This document shows, piece after piece, positions 12,099 to 24,900 of a DNA stretch of 64,000 nucleotides. Origin of the DNA: Ramazzottius varieornatus. Its lineage: Eukaryota; Tardigrada; Eutardigrada; Parachela; Ramazzottiidae. Where the stretch lies: contig BDGG01000003.1 in assembly GCA_001949185.1 (NCBI GenBank), forward strand, positions 3,827,158 to 3,891,157. The letters are read 5' to 3'. The position numbers and the translations under genes are program-made. Below the pieces are notes generated by a model, which searched no databases, was not told the origin of the DNA, and saw only the letters and a program-made list of their open reading frames with translations. The first letter of the stretch is position 1. The number at the start of each line of letters is the position of its first letter.

Positions 12099-14865
12099 TC
12101 AAAGTATCTGAGAGTTTGTCGTTTCTTCTGCGCCACGTACACCAGGGACGGGAGCAGTGTATGTATGGTCAGTTAGCGATATCGCCGAAATGAAAAACTC
12201 GTCAGTCCCATCAAGTGAAGTATCTTGTTCTGGAGTCACTTCCGGGTTCTCCTCTGCTGAGGGCTGTACAGTCTTTGGCATGTCCACAGTGAACTGCACT
12301 GCATCGTGGACGTAGAAGAGCATGTACCTGCAAGAAGCAACGAGGATGGAGATCCACTCGAACACTATCAAAGCCAAGAAACCGACATCTGGGACCTAGG
12401 CGAATTTATCTGCTGATGTCCCAACTTACGCTTGTAATGCCAAGACATGCGCTTCCGGGAAGCAGAAGACGGCTCGATCGTCTATACACAGCCACCTTCC
12501 GCTCATGTGCTTCAGGTAAATCACGTAGTGTCCGCTGGAGAGCTTGGTTCCTTTATGGACAATCACTCCGTAAAGCGTGTACCTGCCGGAAAAAAAAGAA
12601 ACAAAACGTTCATTGTGCCTTTCGTACAGAGCTTCAATCGCCAGGGCGAATGCTAAATAACATACTTGGTAGCTCCTGTGTGCTCAGGTGCCATGTATTT
12701 CGTCATGTCCAAATTCACCGGAAACTGGATGTGGTCGCGATTCTTCTTGAAGTCTCCATCTCGAGGCTTGGCTTTCGCCGTTTTAGCTACAGCGCGCTGT
12801 AAAGAAAATAAGTCCATGAAACAAGTCAAAATGTTACTGATGCTGATGAAATTCTGAAGTGAGCGAACCTTCAACTGAATGATCAGTACGACGGGAAGAT
12901 GGCGAAACCTGTTGGTACGGTTGGCTCCCGGAAAGTTGACACAGCATTCGTTCTTGATCTCGCACGTGAAATTTTCCATAGTATACCTGCAGCAGAACGA
13001 CAGCTCAAGAAGCGTGTAGAAAAGACCGCCCAGCGTTTCTCACATTCGCAGGCAATCCTCTAAAGACAGGTCTTCCGTCCTGGGTAGTACTTGCGGCTCT
13101 CTTCTTTTCTCTTCCCCGATGGGTAACATGAGCAGCTTGAAGCTGTTTCCTTGAACTCGACCTTGCCTAAGAAGATTCCGCCATACGTCAAAAACTTAAA
13201 GTAAGCCGAGCAAGGAAGGGAAAAGGGAAGGCTCATCCAGATGACTGAGTACCTGCATTTCAGACACGTGGTGGTGAATTCTTCCACACCGGTAAACAAA
13301 TCACACACGATGCAAGAACAGTAAACGCCGTGGTCGACACAGAGGAACGCGGCCTGTCTGTCATGCAGGTGCAGCTTTCTGATGAGTATCTCACTGAACT
13401 TCCGCCCATCTATAAATACAGCAGATCGATTTTGATTACACGCCAATCTCCCAGTGAATTTACCTGACAACTTTTCAAGTACCTTTTTCGGCATTGAGGT
13501 GCATATCGCTGAGGAGCAAATTCAGAATTTCAGCTGGGTCTTGCTGTTCTCCCAGTTCGGAGCCATTGCTGTAAAGGCTGTTCTGCACTGCTTGGAAGAT
13601 TGTCTGAGGGGCGTAACACTGTCCAGCTGGCAAAATGTACAGCTGGAAAAACAGAAGAGCTTCCTCACAGTACCACAGCGACTGTGACTGAGTGATAAGG
13701 TTTTCCTTACGTCGAATATGACGGACGTAAAAGCGCACATGACGCAGTTACGGTCAAAATGCAGCGAGTTGGGTGTACATCGATGAAGTCGAGCCAAGCA
13801 GAAGTCGCGGAAGAGCGGTGTATGGCAGAGCGCCTGCAGTATCACACTCAAGCAGCATGTGTTGGAAAGATTCACGATGCCATGAACTCCTGCGAAGTAC
13901 AGAGAACTTCATTCGGGGATTTCGGCCTTACGTTGTGCTGATATTTACCGACAAGAGGACTTCGTGCGCATCCTTCTTGCAGTGGTTCGGGAAAGAAGCA
14001 TGTCAACTGTTTGACATTCGGGATCCAGCCGTACCGGAGGGCTGATAATAAGCACACCACTAAATGATGCATTGAGAATGGTCGCTTTCTATAATGTAAT
14101 ATTACTAATTAGACCTTACCTGTATCGTATACGGCGGTCAGATGCAAAGACCGCCATTGCTTCATACATTTGTCGACTTGGACCAGCAATTCTCCGCAGG
14201 TGAAACACGCAACGTATCCACACTCGGCGCTGATAGCTAGAAGAACATCGCCACATGCCAATCAGTGTCACTATCATTAGGAAACCATAAGGTCGCCCAC
14301 AAGAATGTAGTTGTATCGATCGGAAGTGAACGTAATAATACTAGACACAGAAACATTGTTACTCACCACAGCTGTGCTCAATATTCGTAGCATGTTCCTT
14401 CATCATCTTTCTGCAGAAGCGTTGCTTGCAATGACAGCATACAAATTCGACGGGCTGTGCGCACCCTCCTCCTTCGCAGGGGGACATTTTCCTCGACTGT
14501 GTAGGATCCTGTAAGACACCTAATATTCTTATCACATTCAGTGAGGATCGTTCGAGGTAAGCAACTAACGAACATACCCACGGTATCAGAGTTTTAGACG
14601 AAGGTACGACAAACTTATCGATAATCTCCGAGTAGAATTCCATGTCCGCGCCATCTAACAGCGCCTTCGGGACGTGAGGACAGATGATGCCTTGTTTGCT
14701 GGAACGGACTGGATTAGTAGCAGCTTTGGCGGCAGCGCGAGTTCGGCCCTTTGTCGTCGCGGTCGTGTCGTTGTCCAGATCCGCGGCGTCTTCAATCAGA
14801 GCAGGTCGTTTCTTGCCTTTGATCTGCTGAGCGTTCCATGCTTTCTTTTTTCCAGCAGCAGGCAT
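12099..14865 (-). CDS. Ubiquitin-specific protease, USP22/Nonstop-like with ZnF-UBP
   Basis: Deubiquitinating cysteine protease most like the SAGA-associated USP22/Nonstop group. Twelve exons (14578-14865, 14367-14508, 14120-14236, 13949-14041, 13711-13889, 13483-13642, 13253-13409, 13044-13166, 12869-12986, 12666-12796, 12430-12582, 12099-12327) encode 629 aa, every junction in phase. Order: basic N terminus (KGRTRAAAKAA); Cys/His-rich ZnF-UBP-like module with CPHV, FVCCHCKQRFC and ECGYVACFTCGELL; catalytic Cys box NLSNTCCLSVILQALCHTP; finger Cys pairs CSCIVCDLFTG and CLKC; LSLEDCLRM; His box SGHYVIYL followed by WLCIDD. The usual NxGNTC is NLSNTC here (Gly to Ser), a departure near the oxyanion site. 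A non-catalytic acidic tail of about 50 residues ends the protein. The USP call is secure; the USP22 orthology is likely but divergent. Confidence 0.88.
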
Positions 14866-15678
14866 CGTTCCGTGCAGTGCTCGTACACTGGTACCTATAT
14901 CGTGCTGTACAGATGCTGTTAACAATGGAGGACGATGCTACCGTAGACAGTGGACCGGAAATGCAGGCCAATCCAAGAGCGCAGTCTGCCGGGACTTCTG
15001 ACTTGGCAAAAATATCCAAGCTGGCGAAAGGCAGCTGAAAACAGAACCGCGATTGTCAGTAAAACTTCGACAGGATAGTACCAGGATACTGGACGTGTAA
15101 GTACTTTGTTCGTTAACTAAAAAAAACAACAATTCAACAACGTTCCTGGCACAAAGCGGAGATTGCGATCGTCCTGATCACGGGCAGCGGTGGCCATACA
15201 AAATAATTTGCCGGAAAAGACAGATAGTACCGAGATGTAGGACCTGTGGATGCCGTACTTTTAAGTACAGGCACAATGCAGGACAAAATGAACCGTTAAA
15301 TATAGGTGTATGCAGCCAGACGGTTAAAGCTAATGAAATTTGCGCAAGCAGCAAGACCTAATTCTCATTGCCTGAGTCGCAAGTAAGCTCAGCTGGAGTG
15401 TTGAGCCCATTTTTAACGGTTAATTTTGACGCAACCTGCTGAAGGTTCCAGTTTTGAGTTTGGGCTTTTATGTGAAAACTTTATGCACAAGATACGCACA
15501 ATACGAAACACGAAAATTTTTGTGTGGGAGGAAGAATGCAGACAAGAAAATTCCCGAAAAGAAACCGACCAAGATGGTCTCTGCATTCGGACGTCGCAAT
15601 GAACTCATCCCGAGAACCATGTACAAGCGAAAAGTGTAGAGAAAAACCAAAATGTAAAAAACGGATTATTATGCTGGA
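14866..15678. other. Intergenic upstream of the USP gene
   Basis: Holds the presumed promoter side of the USP gene. No coding exon with homology was recognised. A basic open frame at about 15454-15639 (+) has no domain or splice support. Confidence 0.3.
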
Positions 15679-16545
15679 TTAAGCTCCAGGTGAAAAAGCC
15701 AGTAGCAGGTTGTGTCCACCGCCAGTCAACTTGAGTTGATAAAGCGTTGCGAAATTACCGTAGTTCCAGTCTTCCCGCGTGAACAGCTCCTGACCAGTTG
15801 AGATGCTCAGATCGTTACTGAGCTGACAGCGATGAGTTCGGAATGCCAGGCCCTGTCTTGCGATCACTTCTACCAACTAAGGAACAATCTCGAGCACTTC
15901 GTCTTTGTAGTCGGAGTTGGGATCCGCTGGGAGTTCATTGGTAATTAAGAGCTGTTTCATATTGTCAATAGCCAGTCGGTGGCACTTTACCCCCGCATAC
16001 GCGTGAACAAGGTCAGCCTGGTACTGAAGTGAGCAAGAGGTTCTTTAACTAGATGCGTAGCTTTCGCGGCCATACCGCCTGGCCACGCGAAGACAAGGGC
16101 ACAGGTTCGACAATATACAGTTTCTCCGACTCAAAATATTCCAAGAATGAATTGTCTTTAATCAGCGGCAAATCGAGTCCGTTGTGGACTTTGACCTTTT
16201 GCCTTTTTGATGGTGACTCTAGCGTAACCATTTCCGGTGGGTGATTTGTGTCTAGGGTTGTCAGAGTCCGTAGGAATTCTTCGGGAATGTTCCGACAGTT
16301 CGTACCTTATAAGACGGCGATATCAGGACGTGGCGACCGTTTTGTTCGAATTGAAGCCGTGGAGTTGAGGTCGCTGACGCCACAGCTAAGATCGTCGTGC
16401 AGCTTGTCTTAGGTGAGCGGTACGTTGTTCCAACAAACGATGCAGCGACATTAGGATAGCTCGCCGCGTGGTACTCGGACCATACCGTCAGATAGGTCAC
16501 AACGATTAAAGCAGCAAGGCAAGTTTTCATCATGATTTTCAAGTT
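15679..16545 (-). pseudogene. Degraded gene for a secreted protein, family not recognised
   Basis: On the minus strand a clear signal peptide (MMKTCLAALIVVTYLTVW) starts near 16530 and is followed by open but frame-shifted segments: one with LDLPLIKDNSFLEYFESEKL near 16060-16230 and one with AYAGVKCHRLAIDNMKQ...NELPADPNSDYKDEV near 15890-16030, interrupted by an in-frame TAG, then NYGNFATLYQLKLTGGGHN to about 15679. Several stops and frame changes without matching splice sites argue for a pseudogene. I do not recognise the family. An unusual multi-exon gene cannot be ruled out. Confidence 0.4.
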
Positions 16546-17572
16546 TAAACGCAGTAACACACTCCTCGAATACTTTTGATCTGAAATTCAGGCTATCAGA
16601 GGTTTAAGTAGGACGGCGGGGCAGTGTTTCCCCCATACGACGACAACAAGGAAAAAAGGAAAGTGCGATCTTATCCGTGGTTGCATAACAGGACACAAGA
16701 TCGAGACCCGTTCGGCCGTAGCCAGCCCGTTTAGACTTATGGACAACCAGGGTCCAACGTGATCTTTACGCTCAATCGCCCGCTGCAAAACAGTCGTTCT
16801 GTGACGAATGCAGCTCGTTGAAATGCGTCTGACGAACGTAGCTTTCAAATTCGATTGAGATGGTTTCGGAGGCTTTCAAAGATATTAGTGTAATGAAGTC
16901 ACCAGCCTAGTTTTACGGTCTGCCCGAATGCACGTTACGGCTATACTTTCCGTCTTCCATATGGACTGATTGAACTAAATCCGCTGTAGCAAATCAATCA
17001 ATTGTGCCAGACCGGTACTTGTGAAGCGCATTGACAGCAATCGATGTTGTGTTTGGGTGAGGTCTAAGGAGTTGCCTTGCTGGTGACTAAGTTTGTAGAA
17101 CATGACGCACTGGATGTCCAGCATCTTCCATATCGTATAAAACCAAATTCGAAAAATTGATTTTTCCTACCTGGTTACGTCATCCTACTTGTACTTCACT
17201 TTAAAAGTTACGTCATCGACAGGTCATACTTTTGCCACACTCGCTGTCTTTCATGGCAAATATATTGCATTGGCCGCGACAGATGACGGCCAATTCTCAC
17301 GTTTTGGTGCTGATAAAACCCGCCTACCAGGTGACGTCAGCACGAAAGCAACAGGTGTTCCATTCTTCCATTATTGTTGTTTTTGCCTTCATGATTGTTC
17401 CAAAAAACAGGTTGCCTTCCGGGCCACTCCATCCTATGATCTAACGATCACTTCGCCTGCAAAATAATCTGCGTCAGGGCTGCTGGGGGACAACCAGACC
17501 AGGCTGATCGGACCGTCAAGAGAGGTTCCTGCTGTGCTCAAGCGGATCACCGGACCAAGCGACATTGTCAAC
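16546..17572. other. Intergenic upstream of the Melted gene
   Basis: Contains the promoter side of the plus-strand Melted/VEPH1 gene. No gene recognised. Open frames at 16588-16848 (-) and 17189-17467 (+) lack domain or splice evidence. Confidence 0.3.
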
Positions 17573-20500
17573 ATGCATCCATTACTCCTTCGTGTTCTCC
17601 AATACAATGACCTATCCATCGCGGGAGACTTGTTCTCAGTATCAGATGCCGATATCGTCAAAGACCTACTTGAAGTATGGATAAGGCTTATGCTGGAGAC
17701 AACCTTATGTCTTACGTTACGGATATGTTTGCCGTGTGTTACATGTTAATTGTTGATTACAGGTGTGCCCAGTGCTAGAAAGCTTGATTACTGATCCTTT
17801 GTACCTGTCTAACGCGAACAGCCAGAGTGTGGTGGAGATTTGCGTGTGCCGAGTTCTTTCTGCTGTGCGAGGAACAGTCTCTGTAGGCAAGAATGTTGCC
17901 CACCTGTTACGACTGTTGAATCGCTGCCTGCAGTTCGACCTGACTACGCAGTCCAATGGACAAGATTCCCCGCATGCTAAGATCGCTTCGGATATCATAA
18001 ACTGCATATTCCGAGTAAGCATGGTCTTGGCTGCGTTGACCTCAAAACATCACTCATGGTTAATTTTTTTCTTTAGACTTACGATCAGAAGGATGTGATG
18101 GAAGCCGCGCTGCCCACCGGACTTCGGTTTCTTACCTGTGATAATCGAGATTTGTCGCGGAAGATGTCCTGTTATGTTTCGCTTATAGTCATTCACCAGC
18201 CATTCTTAGCTTCTTTGTACGTGGCAGATTTTGTGAGAGCCATCTTAAAAGGTGAGTGAAAACTGGCATCTTCACGCTAACACCTCTGCATACGGATTGG
18301 CTGTTGCGGATCAATGTAACTGTTCAGGAAACCTCCAACTGACCACTGTCCTTTCGCATCTTTACAACCTAAACCCGAAACCTGTCATGGATCACATCGG
18401 CGATCTGGTGCAGTTACTCCCCAACTGCGGCGACAACGAGAAGGAACATTTACTGAATACATGTAACTTGATAGTTCAAGATCACCCGCAGGTTTGTGTG
18501 ATACTGAATGTTCGTAAAATTAAAAATTCTGCTTAGTTGTATAGTAGGGAATTGAGCCTACGTATTTTGTGCAGGAAGTGTGGCCGGTGGTTGGTACGCT
18601 GGTCGATGTGATGAGCGACCCTAAGTGCGAAACTACCGTCTTGCGCATCTTCTCGACCATAGCCCGGCATAGTGCAGTACCCTTCCTGACACACCTGAGA
18701 AAGATAAAGCTGATGGTTGACAACAACCCGACTTCCCTGTCGGCGGCATCTGGAATCTTCGGAGCTGTTGGAAAACTGGGCGAGGTTGGTTGTGGGAGCC
18801 TTAGTTTAAAACTTTTCTGCAGTTCGCTAACTGGACTTTTTTTAGGCTCCAGCGAAAGACTGTCTGCAGTATATGATTTCGCGATCCATCCTGATCGACA
18901 GTAGCCAAGTTCCATACTTGATTCACGAAATTCGGACGCTTCTGAACTTGTATCCACATCTGACCGAAGATGTGAATCTTCTCTTGGCTAAAAATTCGGC
19001 TGGCGGAAACGCAAACATCGAAGCGATCTCGTCAGCACTGAAAAATCCCGAGGACCTTCATCTAAGCAGCCGTTTCTTGTAAGTGGTCGCTTGCGCTGTC
19101 GGTCCTGATTAACAGTCGCAATATTTGGGCAAACAGTCTCGACAAGAGTGTTTTCCCAAGTTGTGCATGTCATTGGTGCTGTTGGCGGAAAGCGTGCTCC
19201 ATTTGGAAACGCGATCTTGTCCAGTTTGCTTGCCCAGGTCTCATTTTGTCTTTCGTATCGTTCACCGAGTCTATCTTTTCTCCAGGAACGAGCAAGACTT
19301 GTCGTATGCTGGTTTCATGAATGAACCACCTCCTTATCCGACTTCCAGGGATGAGCCGCTGTGGGATTCCGGCAGCCGGTCATACTTGCCTCTCCTGTCA
19401 CCTTCCGCAGCTCGCTACCACGGTCTGGGAAAGAGCTCAGTGGAAGTTCGCCAGATTTCGACCGCCACCAGCAAGAACAGGCCGCACTTTTATGGCTCGA
19501 CAAACTACGTTCCACCAAACAGGAACGTGGCTAACGGCCGCGGTTCCATTGGCAGTATCGCGGCGGCTAAAACAAGCCAACATTCGCTGCATTCTCGCAA
19601 CAACAGCCGTCAGTCACTCAGTAAGCTCTGATGTCACTTTTACAAGTAAAAGCAGAATAATTCGTATATGAAGACAGCAGAATCAAGCGCGTTGTTTTAT
19701 TGAAGGCTCTTCCGGGCTGTTGTCCGCGGCAAACAAGAGACCAAGCCGAGGAAATGTCCTGGGCAGCTCGGAACTGAATGGAAAAGCGCACGTCATACCG
19801 TTAGTTTCTTTATCGATCTTCCTCCTTAATGCACATGCTTCTGAGTTGACTCGAGGTGCTTATCAGTTGGTTCATCAGTGTCTGTATTTATATGGATGGT
19901 TATTCTCCAGGTCTCTGTCGCCGATTTACTCACGCACCGAAGGTCAGATTTACGGTCACACCGGAAACGCCCCGGACTCGCTGTCAACTTTCGTAGTAGA
20001 GAATTCCATTCTGTCCAAATCGAACGAAGCCATTTCGGTACGGTCGCGTCGAAGTGCCAGCCGGCACTCGTTGGTTCCTCGTCCCCGAAGTAGGATCGTG
20101 GACGCTGCTGACCAGCCACAAGTTATCCAAGTCGTGCCGATCCATGACGCAGGTATGTTCCCAGCATTTGTAGCTTTGCAGGATGATCCACCAAGTTGCT
20201 CTGTTCTTCTACAGTGTATCAGTTCTGTGACCGGAACTTGGACAAGATTAGGAAGTATATGGCTGGCGTCTTTGTGCAGTTTCCCTTACCCGTACGATGC
20301 GGTATTGAAGGTACGATGAGCCACAACTTGAAAAATTCCCGCGACTTTAAGATATTGATAGTTTTCCAAACTGGAAACCTGCAAACGAAACATACAAGCT
20401 CGCTGTTTCAAATGGCGCAGGTTTTCATTGTCTTAGCTTGAGGCATGCGCCACTTAATTCAGTGCTGTTGTCCGCTTCGTTTGCTTCGACCTGTCAAATG

Positions 20501-21677
20501 TTTTCATGGCTTTCAAAAGTCGTCTGGTACCAAACCGTATAAAATCTGGTTTGCAGAACACAAAGGGCGGAAACATTGCAACTTGTTCTTCGCTTGTCAG
20601 TGTAGAGGCGATCAGTGTCTGTACGCCGCACGGATGTTCAGTTTCGTCACGGAGATTCCAAAGGTCTGGATTCACCTGATGTTTCTAGCTATCCAGGTAA
20701 GAGCGACCTTTCGTTTGTTTGGACTGCTTTCTGAAGTCAATACCGAAGATCTGCACTACTCTTGACGAGTCGTGAAATTTATTAATGTGCTGATAGGCAA
20801 AGTCCAGCACTGCGTTGAACCAGCAAGATTCAGCTGTGCACGGTCTGAAACTGTGCTGGGACTCGCTGGGCACTCGAAAAGATTTTGCCACTCTGGTCAC
20901 TTCCGCCTTTCCTTCCTCGTCAATGCAAGACGCCCTTCTGAGAGAATTGTCAAACGCAAGATACTTTGACATATTCGAATACAACGCCTCCATTAAACAG
21001 TGGTATAAAGTTTTCACCAAAGTCCTTATCGACCTTCAAATTAATTCTCGATGCGCGCTTCTAGGGGATGCTTTCTGTGCAACTACCCGGAAAAGGCTCA
21101 TGCCATGTTCACGAATGGAGTGCCTTTGATGGAGGTGAGTTAGTCCTTTGTCTTTTATCGGAAGTCGATCAATGATCACCCCGATGAGCTGAATTCTACT
21201 GTAGGGAACGCTGAAAGAAAAGAAGGGGAGATGGGCCTTCCTCAAACGATGGAAGACACGACATTTCACACTTTCCGGTCCATTCCTGACTTACAAGGTA
21301 CTATGTTCCAACACCTGATGAGTGTGGAAACGTGCGCCAATCTGGAGCTGGTTTGGGTTTAGAAACGCGAGAAAACGGTACCCATCGATATGCGCCGGAT
21401 TCGCAGCCTGAAGGCGGTGAACGCGCGCGGCATTCGTTCCATACCCACCGTTTTTGAGGTCTTCACCAACGACGACAAAGTGTTTATGTTGAAGGCAAAC
21501 GACTCCAACAACGCACAGAAGTGGTACTAATTTCCGACTTCGACTTGTGTACTTTTAGAGTTGAATACTTCTGAAAACACTCCTCCATGATATAATGTGT
21601 TCGAAATTTGCAGGTTGCAGTGCTTACAGATTGCCATGGCGCAGTCTCATCGCGAAGAATATTCGAGAACTTACTGA
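17573..21677 (+). CDS. VEPH1 (melted): Melted / VEPH1 PH-domain protein
   Basis: Orthologue of Drosophila Melted and vertebrate VEPH1, a membrane-recruited regulator of insulin/TOR and FoxO signalling. Sixteen exons (17573-17674, 17763-18014, 18077-18251, 18328-18491, 18575-18784, 18846-19078, 19286-19620, 19706-19799, 19911-20152, 20215-20310, 20557-20696, 20797-21002, 21065-21134, 21205-21297, 21363-21523, 21614-21677) give 878 aa, near the family norm. The N-terminal helical-repeat half starts [20 protein letters not shown] and keeps [18 protein letters not shown] low-complexity Ser-rich linker follows. The C-terminal PH domain contains [18 protein letters not shown] and [15 protein letters not shown], ending with a C-terminal helix. 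Introns 6 and 10 each hold a copy of the small inverted-repeat element and are longer than their neighbours. Confidence 0.94.
19119..19242. mobile_element. AAGTGGCGCAC element, copy 1 (Melted intron 6)
   Basis: Degenerate copy: CAAGTTGTGCATG and CGTGCTCCATTTGG in inverted arms, with outer arms GGGCAAACAGTCTCGACAAG and, inverted, GGGCAAGCAAACTGGACAAG. Confidence 0.7.
20373..20494. mobile_element. AAGTGGCGCAC element, copy 2 (Melted intron 10)
   Basis: Inner cores AAATGGCGCAGG and CATGCGCCACTTAA; the outer arms share GCAAACGAA on opposite strands. Confidence 0.75.
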
Positions 21678-21953
21678 GAACCCGATACAGCTTTCCGGTT
21701 AGTCTGTGATAAACTCTTACTCTTGTTGTGGACTTCTGTTTTTTATCCACGTTGTTGTTGTTCAATGGAATGGCAGAAAGAATGACAGTCAAATGAAGGA
21801 CCAAAATGTTTTCTTTTTGTCATTTGTCATGTACTGTATTCATAAAACGAAACCTTTAATTTGTATGCCGGGAAAACCGATAGAAAGAAGTAAAAATTGT
21901 GAAAAAGAAGTGCTGTACGATTTTGGAAGGCTAGAATTTGAATGAATTCCTAC

Positions 21954-24900
21954 TCAACGCTGAGCAGCGGCATCGTCCATAACCCGCGCTTCCGGCATCC
22001 TCACAATAGCCACCAGTTCGTTGTTCTTGAAGTCATCAAGAACTCTGTAACCACCAGGATGCTATAAGGAACGAAAACTCACCTGTAACTCGTACGGTTA
22101 ATAACTTACTCTTGACTGAAAGACAACGGTGTCAAGAAGATGAACTGGCGCTGTGATTCTACCGCGGAATGGATCAGACGAGTCATGGCTGTATCGCGAT
22201 TGATCATGTCCTGCCAGAAGAAAAACGTTTGTTGTCAACCTCAACGTTCAATAACCTGAAAGCACCAAGGGACTGTCAATGTTCGTACCATGAAAACGTC
22301 GAACTCGTCGAGTACGCGGAAAGGTATCTCGATAAGTTGCCATAAAGCTACCAGGAAGCAGACCATCGTGTAGGATCGCTCGCCACCTGACAGAGATTTA
22401 ACGCTGGAACCAGCACCAGTGCCACTCTCACCACCACTTCCTGCTTTAGCCTTGACGTTGAACTTCAAGGTCTTGTTGTCGTGGTCAAGCTCGATCTGTC
22501 CCTCATAGCGACTCGCACTTTCTTGCATTAAGTGCTCGAAACATTTTTGGAGAATCTCGCTGGCCTTGGCGCGCGACGTCAGGAAGTTGTGTTCTCGAAT
22601 GATAGCATTCTTATCCATCAACTGAAATCGAAAGACCATTTTCCCTACATACGGAAATACTTTTTCTCTTCAGAACATCTTTATGTCTCATTCATCATTC
22701 GGCAGTTCGGCAAACAAACTCGCTAACACCGTTCCCAGGTGGTGCAAGTTTCCTTTGTCGTTGGCTGGAAGCGTGCGCCACTTGATAAAATGATCTAGAT
22801 GAGTCGGTTTTCCCAGCTCCTATTGTAACTCTGGTTGATTTTTTTATCTGAAAGAAATTCAGCGCATCCTTCTGCTTACCTCGACTGCTTCTTGGGCTTG
22901 GATTAGCTGGCCTTCCACTTCCTCTTTCTGCTTGGTCAGTTCCGCCAGTTTGTCTCGGCATCGTTCCCAGGAGTTCTCGTAATCGCGTTCGAGGTTGCGG
23001 AGTGAAGCTTTCATCTTGTCGATCATCGTTTCTAGTTGTTCTTGGCTTTCCTTGACTTTGACTCGCAACCGCCTCTCTTGCACGCCTTCCTCCAGAAGCT
23101 GGGCTTTCATTTTCTGCAGCAAAATTAAGCTAAAGCGATTTCTCAATCGCCTAACAAGCATACCCTCATCACTACACCGCGGTCCTAAAATATACCTCGC
23201 ATTCTTCGGTAGCTTCCGTCCACTCGCCTTGCCGTTGTCGTACGGCGTTCTCCAGAGCGGTAGTGGTCCTCTCTGCGTTCCGAACTTCCGATTCCTTCTC
23301 TGCAATCTTCACCTCTAGCTGCACGATAGCACTCTAGAACGCCGAACAGGACAAAGATACAAGTCATACAACAGGTAACTATTAGAAGGTATGTGTATGT
23401 GAAGCCTTCGTGCACCTACGTACGCCTGATCGTGCGGTTACTACGGTATAATTGTATGCAGGTCCATGCTGCCAGCCGATCTTTCGTACGTACCGTGAGG
23501 TCCTCTTGTCGTGTCAGTTCCTCCCGCGCTTGCTCTTTCATCTTGTTGTAGTTCGTTTCAGCTTTCGCTTCCTTGGCTTTGGCTTTCTGAAAAGCCGCCT
23601 CCAGTGTGGCGACCTCTTCGGTTGCTCGAGAAATCTTGAGCTTCAGTTCGTCCACTTCTTCGACAAGAGCCTGAATGTCGGTCGGCTGCGCACATCTGGT
23701 TGTCTGGAGCTCGTTCCTGAAAGTTACAGTAGTATAAATTTAATATGATTTTACGCTAACTTACCATTTGATAAAACTTGACAAATATTCTAGACCTACT
23801 CGAAGCTGGTCAGGCGAGTTTGCAGTTTCGTTTCCTCATCCTGAAGTTTCCTAATGTCCGCGTTCTTCCTTTTGATGCTATCCTTCAGCTGATTACCCTT
23901 GATCGTAAGCTCCGCTTTTTCCGCCTCTTTGGTTTTCATGACAGCAACCTTCGCATCCCGCTCATTCTTCAACTTACTGAAAGAGACAATGGTACACTAC
24001 AATAGAAACTGGACCCAGGCAAACAGAACTCGACGAGATCGTTTTGCAAGGGCGCGCGTTTCCAGCCAGTGCAGCCACTAACATTGACAACTTGCGCCAC
24101 TTGTGAAAGAGATCTTCTCGACTTTGTATACCGAACTTCTCAAATGTACACGCAGGAAGAGGAAGTTTGGGTACACTGAAAGACAAACTCTATAACGAAA
24201 GGAGCTCACCTGATCTGGGACGCGAAATCCGCGCTAAGAATACTGACTGCATTGGTCCGGTTATTCGGTATGAACTGATAGCCATCGCTGTCTTTGCTGT
24301 GATGATTTCCTTGAATGTCCAAAATCTACAACGGTGTAAGCATCAGAGAATCACGTGTGGCACAAAGGGAGGCTCTTGAAAGGTACTAAGAGTTTTGAGA
24401 AGATGTTACATGTTTGCAGTTCGGAAACCCGGCGTCTTCCCTGTAATGCTTTCGGGCGGAGTCTGGCGTGGGCATGACGATGATCCTGTGCAAGTCCAAC
24501 GCGTCGACCAGGACGTTTCGCACATGGGGGTGCTTGAAGGTCAGAAGTTCACCCACGCTAGGATGAGGCGCTGTACAAGCCTTTGAAAACACTTGTGGTG
24601 AATATCGTTTCACTGAGAAACCCAACACCAACATTCTGCCTTATTTTACACAGAAAATTATAGTCGAAACGAGAGTGAGCCTTACATCGTTGAAATTCAT
24701 TTCGGTTTCCTGTCGATAAAACACCGTCAGTGTGGGTACGAGTACATCGAGTATAGGAATTGGGGCGTCGGCAGATGACTTGGACATGCTTGTTCTTCCA
24801 AGTGGTGCACAATAACATTCAATGATTATCAATAACAACAGAACCGTGCGACAATTGTAATAAGGATCATGTTCAATTCATTTGCCGATGTCCCCATCAA

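Noticed and set aside
22995-23318. Long plus-strand open frames across SMC6
   Set aside because: Shadows of the coiled-coil coding exons on the minus strand.
24767-24838. Longer SMC6 exon 13 running into the inserted element (adding APIPILDVLVPTLTVFYR)
   Set aside because: Open and in phase, but the added residues overshoot the hinge length of the family; a 24-nt exon with acceptor CGACAG fits better. Not excluded without transcripts.
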